Below, piece by piece: positions 54,968 through 64,000 of a DNA stretch of 64,000 bases. The position numbers and the translations under genes were made by a program. A model generated the notes under the pieces. It had not been told where the DNA came from and searched no databases. It worked only from the letters and a program-made list of their open reading frames with translations. Within the stretch, counting starts at the first letter, position 1; the number at the start of each line of letters is the position of its first letter. Origin of the DNA: Amorphophallus konjac (Eukaryota > Streptophyta > Magnoliopsida > Alismatales > Araceae); assembly GCA_022559845.1 (NCBI GenBank), contig CM040126.1:143352064-143416063 (forward strand), given 5' to 3'.

Positions 54968-56118
54968 TGTAGATTATAAGAAAATCCATTAAGGAAATAA
55001 GAATTAACAATAATATGGATGATGAAATAACAGTAATAGAAGGGGAACGAGATAGAAAAGGGATCAAGAGAGGATGCTAATTGAGTGTGATCGCCAGAGG
55101 GGTTGTCTCAAAAGAATATAACATTGAAAACAAAGGAGGGACCTCGAAGAATACCTTAAAAGTAGGGAGATGTGAGTACACCTTCTCTTCCAATCGGCCG
55201 GCCAATGAAGAGAGTTTCTCTTGTGTAGATTACCCTTGCAAAATAAAGAAAACACCAATAAAGAATTGGATTAGAACCAAGGTGAGTGTAGCATCAAATT
55301 CCACATATGAATAAGCAATGAAATCATGGAAAAGAACACACCTTGTCAGTGTTTGACTTTAAAACCCCTATGCAAAAGGGTATGGAAATATGATGAATGA
55401 TAGAAAAGGGACAGTGCAAGTGTTGCACAAAGGGAGATCTCAACGTGGTTGAGATGCAAATAATAAATAGAAAAGAGAGGATATGATGCATGCAATGCAA
55501 ATTAACTAAAGAGATAATAAGAGAAAGGGAGATGATAAGCTTATTGGTTTTTCTCCATGGCTTTAGATCTTCAATAGGGAAGAAGCCTCCAAAGGATGTA
55601 GCTTTGGCATGGGGAGACATCCTCCTTGAGCCTTCAAACTGACAACACCTCCCCTGAGTTGATTGTTGAAGCCTTAAACACAAGGGAGAGAGGGGTCCTA
55701 TTTATAGGGCCAAAATTCGGTGTTTAATCCAAGGGAAATTAGGAAATCGAGTTTTAATTAGATTTGGAAGAGTATATTCATTGCCCAAGTGTCCCTTCAA
55801 CCTTAGAAACTATTAGGATCCTTTCCCAATTGGAAAAGGGGCTTAAAATGGGGAAATAAGGAGGTTCTGTCGGAGTTCAGAATTCTGCAAGAATGGGTGA
55901 CCACTCATTGGTCGCCAATTAAAATAGCGCCAGATAGAAGTGTCGTCAATTCTAAATCATTTTAAAATTAGAAAATAATTGGCGCCCATGGTCCGGCCGC
56001 CAATTAGGAATTAATACAAATTTTGGACGAAGTTAAATGCTCAAAATAAGGAAAGGAAATTGGCGACTTGTTGTCCGGGCGCTCATTTATGAATTAGCAA
56101 CCTTCCGGGAAGTCGCAG
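54968..56118 (-). repeat. inverted, truncated family-A-type LTR
   Basis: On the minus strand it ends CTTATAATCTACA at 54968 and is colinear with the family-A LTR: the GCGATCACA segment, the GGCCGGCC palindrome (about 55192-55207), the TATGCAAAAGGG-type segment near 55372, and hairpin units at 55895-56118 (for example GCGACTTCCCGG). The first part of the LTR is missing where the gypsy LTR begins at 56119. Strongly diverged. Confidence 0.7.
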
Positions 56119-57127
56119 TGTAACACCTGAGAATTTTCTAAGGATTTTTCAGATTTAAAATATAATTATATAGCAGTTAATGGGTTATTAATTGAATTAT
56201 AATGAATTATAACTAATTATTTAGACCCTACACAAATCCAAGAGCATTAGGTCCATATAATGAACCCAATAGGCCCAAGAGATTGTTTTGGACCTTAGCC
56301 CATATTCTAGAACCTTAAAATAGGTGTAATCACGGAATTAATGGGGATAATTACTCCTTAGAAGATAAATAAGTGGATAATAACATAGATAATATCAAAA
56401 GAGTTTGAACTAACTTCAAATTCGACGCTCAACAGGGAAAACAGTCTATGGCGAGACCGCATAGCGCTGGTAAACGATCTAGAGCTAGACCGCTAAGCTC
56501 TGTCAGTTCCGTGAGAGAAAGAAAACGTGAAAAGATTGAATTTTTGGCATCCAAATCACCTAGGATCGATTCTATCTACTAATTAGATAAGTTTAGAAAG
56601 TTAGAAGATCGAATTGAAAGCCTAATTTGGACTCTAAGTTTGTTCTAATCCATGAGAACCCTAGCTAACCCTATAAATAGGTCCCAGATATGATGTGTGC
56701 GACCCTTACTTTTGGCTCGCGTGGAACTAAGGTAAGGAGGATGAATTAGAGGTAAGTTTCTTCTAGCAATTTGTTTATTATAGTTAGAACTAACTACCCT
56801 CCGAATTTCATTCTAGGAAATAAAGTATACAAGAAGTTAGATGCTTCCAACGTTTCTGATCATACACCAATAAGTCAGGAAATAGTGCGGCCGACCCAAG
56901 AAGATCAGAGAAATAGAAACCCTAAACAAGGTAATTAGATAGAGGTTATTTAGAACAATTTGTTCCTGTTAGTACCCGTTTCTTACCCTCAAAATTTTAC
57001 GTCTTTAGGTCAAGGGAATCAAAAGATATAAGGGCGTGAATATGATGATTTAGTTCAGGACGAGCAGAGAACTAGGGTTGACTTGTAGCCTTAAATTCGA
57101 AGTTTAAAGCCTAAAACCAAGGTAGAA
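56119..57127 (+). repeat. extra copy of the first 1 kb of the gypsy LTR
   Basis: Begins TGTAACACCTGAG and is colinear, offset about 1,009 bases, with 57128-58136 (shared CGACCCTTAC...TTGGCTCGCGTGGAACTAAG at 56700 and 57712). It has its own TATAAATA at 56672-56679. Either a tandem duplication in the LTR or the left end of an older related LTR into which the 57128 element inserted. Confidence 0.75.
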
Positions 57128-60100
57128 TGTAATGCCCCAAAAATTTATAGAATATTTCTGAAGTATTTAAGAATTTTCTAGGAAATTATAAAGACCAAAA
57201 TGGGTTAACAAATAAATTTTTGGGTGAAATAAATTATTATTAAGACCCAAGTATGATAATCAATTAACCTAGCCTATTTAAATAAAGCCCAAACGACTTA
57301 AGGACCAAGCCCATGAAGTTTGGCCCATATTCTAGAAGGTTAATTAGTTTATTCACGGAATATAAGGATAAATACTCCCTATTTAGATAATTAAGTAGAT
57401 AAATGAATAAAAGAGTTTAAATTAAATTCAAATTCGGCACCCAAACATAATAGCGGTCTATCGTAAAACTGCAAAGGGACAATTGGCGGTCCTGTCTTAG
57501 ACTGCTACGTTCTGTCAATTCCGTGAGTTGAAGAAAGAGCAAAAAGATTTGATTTTTAACGTATATCTCCTAAGAGACTGAGATGGGAGGACTAGTAAAC
57601 ATCTTAAGGACTCTCAAAAGTCGGGATTGTACCAACTAGGGACTCTAGAATTGATCTAATCCATGAAACCCTAGCAAAACCCTATAAATAGACACTAGAA
57701 TTCACTTGCGCGACCCTTACGTTTGGCTCGCGTGGAACTAAGGTAAGGAAGCATTATTTCAGGTAGTTTCTTTGGAGGTTTTTGTTCACAATATATAGAT
57801 CTAACTCCTCCTAAAATTTCGTTCTACGATATCAAGCACACCGAGAGTTAGAGGCGTCCAAAGTTGCTGATTTCACATCAACGACCCAGGAGACTATGCA
57901 ACGGTGTGGTGAGGATCAGAAAATTAGGGACCCAAAACGAGGTATTTAGAAGTTGTGTCTTTAGAACTTTCTGTTCCCCTTCGTATCTACTTCTTACCCT
58001 CCAAATTTGACATCTTTAAGTCATGAGAATCAAGAGTTATTAGGACGTGAAGTTTCTGATTTATCATAGGAAGTGCAGAACTAGGGTTGACTTCAGTCTG
58101 AAATTCAAAGTCTAGAAGTGTTGAGAGAGGTAGGTCATCTCATGAACGGCTAAAACATCATTCTATGATTAAAAGCCCTCTTGTTGCACTTGATTTCATG
58201 TATTGTGTATGGAGAATTTCATGCTCTAATAGGATCTATGCAACTAGTGTAGCATACATGCATATTTCTTAGCCCTAAATGAACTAAATCAATTCTCTTG
58301 TCATAGTACATGGTTCCTATGGATATTGTTAGCCTACTCTTCATTCAATCATGGTAGAAGTTTAATATATGTGTCTTGGATTATCATTTAGTTCAATTGT
58401 TTAGTTTCTGTCAAGCCAAATAGTCTAAAAGTGGACCGCCAAATTTGGTTAGCGGCCTCACGATAAACCGTTAACAGTCTGTAAACGGTTCTATAATAGA
58501 CTACTAAAGTTCTGAATTCTGTCCACCCGAGATTGAATAATGAACATCCCATTAAACTTATATTATGCCTAGTTAATTAAGTTCCAAGCCTGTTTTAAGT
58601 ATTAATTCTTATTATGGGTTTTATTACTGTAACAAGAAGAGATTTCATGTTTTTTATTGTACTTAGGATTATTTTAAGCATAAGTTAATTTCTTGCCTAA
58701 ATCATATACTTTTGTAAATAAATACATGTTTCTAAAGTTAGGAGATTCATGGTTTACCTTGATCACTGTTTTAATGATCTCTTTCTCATCTATAGAGTCA
58801 TTTTCATAAGTACATGCCCTATATTCCGGTATATGACCATTAGTTACACTCATGCACATTAAGAACACAATCTTGGACTTGATAACCTCTCCTTTGGATA
58901 TTCCTTCCAACGGACTAGGAAATCTTATTTCAAGGCCTCCGTAAGTCTCCGCGAGCTTGGGATTCCTACTACGACGTCGAGTTGATTGTACCATTAAAAA
59001 CCATTGTCTAGAAAGAGCTTATACCAGTGTTTTATATTTATGGAACTTAGTGGCCTTCTTGTTGACTGCCAGAGCCTACTAGTCGACCTTCACTAGACCG
59101 CTAACGGATCCTAGACGGTTCTTCATTTGACCGCTAAATATTCCAGATAATCTGTTTTAAATATCGAATAGTCTTGTCCTTAACGATCCTGAACTAGACC
59201 GCTTTATTTATGAAACGGCCCAATAAATGACCGCTATTTTCCTGAGTACAGTTAACCCGAGGTTTGACCCAAGGGTTAATATTCTTATGATCCTAGATAC
59301 TCCAATTGACTATCTAGAACTAGTCACACTAATTCAAAAGATATTTAAGTAATTTTTGAAAGTGAAGGATTGAACCGTTATGCTGCCGATTTATTTCCAT
59401 GGCATAACCTAGTTATTAATGGATTTTATTGAACCCTCATATTCCTATTTTGAGCATTCGTTTATTGATATTGTATCTTAAAGACCGTTATTAACTTGTT
59501 ACTTGCATGGCCAAACTTTATTGTTATATACGTGGAGGTAGCTTGATTTATACTTGAAGATGCAGTTCGAGCACTGATTGTGTTCAAGGGCTCTATGCTA
59601 GTCCCCTCGACTGATTGTCGGAAACATACTATTTAAACCATGGGGTATGATGCTACTGGTGTCGCATTACGCTGGGAGTACTTTTTTTAGAAATAAGTGA
59701 AAATCCATGGATCACAAGGACTTGATACATGAAGTACTTGCTATTTAGCAAAAAAGTACTTAAGTGCTTGTTACATGACTTTTTAGTACCTTCTTGTTAC
59801 ATTCTTGCTAGATTATACTTGATCAATTCATATTCTCATATCTCAAGCTTGATTATATCTTGTTACTTTGACTTTAATCGCATGTTTGATCGTATTCGCA
59901 TGATTTATCTTTTTCTTTAGAGCTTAGTCATTAATCACTTTAACATTGCCTTCATGTTGATGAGAAGATACCTACTGGGCAACTATGCTCATTACCTATT
60001 TTCTAATCTTTTCAGGAAGTACAAGTGGGTCGGATTCAGATTCAGGTCGTTCCAGTGATGGGTCCGAGAGTGATTAATGGATATATGGAATCGAGTGAAG

Positions 60101-60365
60101 ACCTAGAATTATCAAAATATGTCTAGATTGAGTCATTATATGTATTTTTTTTCCTTTTTATTTGAGTCTAGATCGAAAGTCGAATATTCGTGTATTTGGA
60201 TTACAATTATATGACATGAAATAAAGATGAGAGTTTGATTTCATTATCGTGCAATTACTTCATGTGATTCTTATGGCGCTCTGACTATATTGATTGCTCG
60301 AGGCTTACCATGTCGGCTGTTTGTGTTCCCGATTGTTTCCGCTGCATAAATCTCGGGACGTGATA
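57128..60365 (+). repeat. 5' LTR of the gypsy (Tekay/Del-like) element
   Basis: 3,238 bp. Begins TGTAATGCCCC and ends ATCTCGGGACGTGATA; the expected final CA has become TA. Homologous to the solo LTR 46379-49322. TATAAATA at 57683-57690. It is followed by the primer site at 60373. Confidence 0.85.
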
Positions 60366-60372
60366 GTTAAGT

Positions 60373-60385
60373 TGGTATCAGAGCC
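60373..60385 (+). other. primer-binding site, initiator-Met tRNA
   Basis: TGGTATCAGAGCC, a perfect plant tRNA-iMet primer site, seven bases after the LTR end. Confidence 0.9.
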
Positions 60386-60594
60386 TAGGCATAAGTAAGT
60401 CCTAGGAAAATGTCATGTCATAGGATAAGTCCAAGGTTTAAGGACCCAAACCTATGAACTAAGGAAGAAATTTCCCACCTATGTGAGAATTGGGTAGTGC
60501 TCGGGATAAGATAGTAAATTAGCTCTAGATTAACCCTTCTAAATTCCATGGGAGTTAATGATTTTGTATTTCTCTTAGGTACAATATTATCTCA

Positions 60595-61251
60595 ATGGCT
60601 TATCGCATAGAATGGAACAGAATGCCAGAGACCGTTGCTGGTCTAACACAAGCACTACAAACTATGGCGCAAGCTGGCGCCGAGGCAAGAGCTGGAGATT
60701 TGCATCGCAACTTTCAAAGTCTAAACCCTTCGCGATTCTATGTTTCTTCTAATCCAGACGAAGCTGAGAACTGGATAGATGAGATGAACCGTATATTCGA
60801 GGTCATACAATATACTGACCAAGAGAAAGTGTGTCTTGCCGCTTTTCAACTAAACAAGGATGCACGTACATGGTGGAAGTCGGTTCCGGCACCGCCAACA
60901 GATGCACCACATACATGGGAAGGTTTTCTTATGCTATTCCATGCCAAATATTTTTCTGAGCATGTCAAGGAGCGGAAGGCTATGGAATTCGCTTCTCTCC
61001 GCCAGGGCATGATGACGGTAGCCGAATATGAACTTCAGTTTTCCAGGCTGGCGCCGTATGCTCCTCGTCTGGTCAGTACCAACTTACTAAAGGCTAATCG
61101 ATTCATGGATGGGTTAAGACCCGATTTTATTCAGCAGCTTGGGACTCAAAATATCCGTACTTATGCGGAGATGGTCCAATGGGCATATCTATGTGAAAGG
61201 ACCTTAGAGAAGTTCGAAAAATTAAAAGGCAAAGGTGAAGAACTAAGCTGA
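60595..61251 (+). pseudogene. gypsy gag (capsid part)
   Basis: 218 codons from ATG 60595 (MAYRIEWNRMPETVAGL). The Retrotrans_gag domain is complete: SNPDEAENWIDEMNRIFEV, a DARTWWKSV segment, and MEFASLRQGMMTVAEYELQF up to the Arg-rich end. The TGA at 61249 lies before the zinc knuckles, which are in another frame (61265 on), so a frameshift separates capsid and nucleocapsid. The style matches chromovirus gag, probably Tekay/Del. It lies 210 bases after the primer site, as expected. Confidence 0.88.
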
Positions 61252-61264
61252 AGATCAGATCGGC

Positions 61265-62160
61265 GTGATAAGAAAGGCAAGTTCAGCATCACGAAACCCT
61301 ACAAATCATGTGATAGCAAGAAGAGATCCAGGAATAGGAGTGGTGGTAGTTCCCATAAAAATAAGAAAGTCAAAGAAGAAGACGCAGGTCGCCACAGCCT
61401 GTACTTTTTGTGAGAAGTTCGGTCATTCGGCCGAAGAATGCTGGAAGTGCCTTGGTGCTTGTCTATGATGTGGTAGTCGGGAACATCGCATGCCCGACTG
61501 CCCTCTTATGAAGGATCTATCTTCTGGAAGTGGCCGTAAGAGACATGCTCATCTCAATGATGTTATAGATGATGAAGCGCCCAGGGATGATGGGCTTATG
61601 AAAGGTACCGTTCACATTTGTCCCCATCCTACTTTTATACTATTTGATACGGTGCTTCTCATTCCTTTATATCTACTGCCTTTGCAAAGACCTTACCGAT
61701 TTCATCAGTTCTTTTACCTTCAGACCTTGCTATTACTACACCTTTAGGTCCTAGAACCAAACTCACAAACTATTACCCCGATAGTGAAGTAAGGGTAGAA
61801 GGTCACAATCTCCCTGTAAACCTCGTATGCCTTGACATGGAGGGCTACGATGCTATATTAGGTGTAGATTGGCTTGTAGACCATGATGCCTACATAAATT
61901 GCCGGAATATGATTATCTCTTTTCAGAAATCATGTTTTCCAAGGTTTTCTTTCCTTGGTATCAAATGTAAGAAGCACCCTGCCATTATTTCATCTCTTCA
62001 CGCTTGCAAACTTATCTCGCAAGGATGTGAAGCCTTTCTTGCTTCTGTAACCCTCACCAAATCCAAGGTGATTATCTTAGAAGACATCCCTATTGTCAAT
62101 GAATTTCTGGATATATTCCCATCGGAATTACCGGGGGTTTACCACCCGAAAGGGGAGTAA
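61265..62160 (+). pseudogene. gypsy nucleocapsid and protease, broken
   Basis: The first zinc knuckle CTFCEKFGHSAEEC is at about 61402-61443. A TGA at 61466 falls before the second knuckle (CGSREHRMPDC). The protease follows, but a missing base at about 61645-61653 shifts the frame inside its Asp-Thr-Gly catalytic triplet. 61837-62160 returns to a readable frame with the end of the protease (GYDAILGVDWLVDHDAYI) and the linker to RT. Confidence 0.8.
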
Positions 62161-64000
62161 ACTTTTCCATTGAACTTATTCCCGGAGCGACACCTGTTTC
62201 AATATCTCCCTATAGGATGGCCCCCACAGAACTTAAGGAATTGAAGAAAAAGCTTCAGGAGTTATTGGACAAAGGATTCATTTGACCTAGCACATCCCCT
62301 TGGGGTGCACTAGTTCTATTTTTCTGGAAGAAAGATGGATCTCTCAGGTTATATATCGATTATCGGCGACTGAATCAGCTTCCTATCAAGAACAAGTATC
62401 TGTTGCCACGTATCGATGAGCTCTTTGATCAGATTTCAGGAGCATAATATTTCTCCAAGATAGACCTCAGGTTAGGATATCATCAGCTCAGGATCAAAGA
62501 TGAAGACATTTACAAGACTACTTTTCGGAGCAGATATGGCCACTATGAATTTGTAGTAATGCCATTTGGGTTAACTAATGTCCCGGCAGCATTCATGCAA
62601 CTTATGAATAATGTCTTCCAGTCTTATCTGGACCAGTTTGTAGTCGTCTTCATTCATGGCATTCTTATATACTCTAAAACAAGGGAAGAACATGACGAGC
62701 ACTTGAGAATAACCTTGCAAACACTAAGAGAACATAAACTCTATGCGAAGCTTAGTATGTGCGAGTTCTGGCTAAAGGAAGTCTCATTCCTCGTGCATAT
62801 TATTTCAAAGGAAGGTATCATTGTCGATCCTTCAAAGGTGGAAGCTATTAAGAATTGGAGCCGGTCGACGACCGTGTCTGAAGTAAGAAGCTTTCTAGGG
62901 CTAGCTGGCTATTACATGAGATTTATTAAGGATTTCTCTAAGATCACCGTCCCTTTGACTAGACTTACAAGAAAATAAAATCCTTTTGTATGGTCGAAGG
63001 ACTGCGAGGAGAGTTTTCGAACTCTTAAGGATCATCTCACCACAGCCCCTATTCTAACATTGCCCGTTGAGGGTTGTGGATTTGAAGTCTACACGGATGC
63101 ATCTGGCATTGACCTAGGATGTTTTCTCATGCAAAATGGGAAGGTTATTTGTTATTCCTCAAGACAATTGAAGCGTCAAGAAGAGAATTACCCTGTGCAT
63201 GATCTGGAATTAGCTATGGTTATTTTCGCTTTAAAAATTTGACGACATTGTCTTTATGGGGAGAAATTCACTATATTTTTATATCATAAAAGTCTAAAAT
63301 ATCTTTTCACCCAAAATGAATTAAATATGCTACAACGCAGATGGTTGGAGTATCTCAAGGACTTTGACTTCACTATTCAATATCATCTAGGGAAGGCAAA
63401 TGTTGTGGCTAACACTCTTAGTAGAAGACCGAGGGCAACTCTAGCAAGCCTCAAGAAAGGTATGACTTATCTTATCAAAGATTTCTCTCACTTAAATCTT
63501 GATATTGACAGGGAAGGAGATGGATGTATAATTGCCAATATAAGGTCTCAACCTACATTGATAGAGGATATAGTTAAATTACAGGAGAATGACCTTGCAT
63601 TGATGGAGATCAAGGATAATATTGATCAGAGACTAGAATTATCTATCTCAAATGATGGAAGACTACTATTTAAAGGTATGATTTATGTGCCAAATCATAA
63701 TGATACTAAGAAATTAATCATGGAAGAGGCACATAAGTCAAGGTTTGCTATTCACCCTGGTGCTACCAAGATGTATCAAGATTTGAAAAGAAACTTTTGG
63801 TGGCCCAACATGAAGAGAGAGGTAGCAGATTTTGTGTCCCGCTGTCTCACTTATCAACAGGTCAAGGTAGAACATTTAAAACCCGCAGGTAAATTACACC
63901 CCTTAAATATTCCTGAGTGGAAGTGGGAAACTATAAGGATGGATTTCATCATGGGTTTACCTAAGACAAGAGGCAGACACGACGGTATTTGGGTGATCAT
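62161..64000 (+). pseudogene. gypsy RT, RNase H and integrase start, inactivated
   Basis: RT motifs are in order: a [12 protein letters not shown] segment, [26 protein letters not shown] and [15 protein letters not shown]. The catalytic box normally Tyr/Phe-x-Asp-Asp reads FIHG (62649-62660). RNase H has EVYTDASG at about 63087 and [13 protein letters not shown], then a TGA at 63240. The integrase zinc-binding His-His-Cys-Cys motif keeps both His (63730, 63754) and the first Cys, but the last Cys is Tyr (CLTY, about 63843). A first catalytic Asp (MDFIMGLP) appears before the window ends. Further stops are near 62281, 62446 and 62976. No chromodomain is visible because the 3' end lies outside. 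Confidence 0.88.

Noticed and set aside
43832..56118. One element with LTRs at 43832 and 54968 carrying the PMD gene
   Set aside because: The two LTRs are in opposite orientation, differ in sequence and do not share a target duplication.

Overview
The window is nuclear DNA from a flowering plant, from a region built almost entirely of nested transposable elements. The evidence is plant-type Ty1/copia and Ty3/gypsy proteins, repeated primer-binding sites matching the plant initiator-Met tRNA, a CACTA terminus, a WPP-domain RanGAP pseudogene and a Plant Mobile Domain (PMD) pseudogene. I see no intact host gene, no rRNA or tRNA gene and no CRISPR array. The species cannot be named from the sequence.

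Layout. 1-3670: the 5' LTR, primer site and gag of a minus-strand copia (SIRE/Maximus-like) element that leaves the window on the left. 3676-4693: the right end of a CACTA DNA transposon. 4694-6755: a minus-strand gypsy gag remnant interrupted by that CACTA end. 7349-18233: a complete, young, non-autonomous LTR retrotransposon ('family A', 10.9 kb, ACTGG duplication) that cuts a minus-strand reading frame. 20060-21070 and 27631-27946: a RanGAP pseudogene whose order is C-terminus then N-terminus, split by a complete gag-only LTR element at 21071-27625 (CAACA duplication). 28387-30548: an older minus-strand LTR-like block. 30549-38028: a minus-strand non-autonomous element with 2.4-2.6 kb LTRs. 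38241-38567: an AT-rich inverted-repeat element. 38740-41635: the 3' half of a decayed copia element. 43140-43510: a G/C hairpin array. 43832-45333: a second family-A LTR. 45720-53782: a PMD pseudogene with eight recognisable introns, split by a 2.9 kb solo gypsy LTR (46379-49322, GGATA duplication). 54968-56118: a third, inverted family-A-type LTR. 56119-64000: a gypsy element (Tekay/Del-like) with a partly duplicated LTR and a heavily mutated gag-pol.

How the parts relate. Three insertion events can be undone exactly from target-site duplications: family A at ACTGG, the gag-only element at CAACA, and the solo LTR at GGATA. In each case the interrupted reading frame rejoins. The most unusual signal is in family A. 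Its LTRs, leader and even its long proline-rich reading frame are studded with very short hairpins (5-7 bp stems, 3-6 nt loops). The two arms differ from copy to copy but change together, so pairing is kept. I do not know a described system that explains this.
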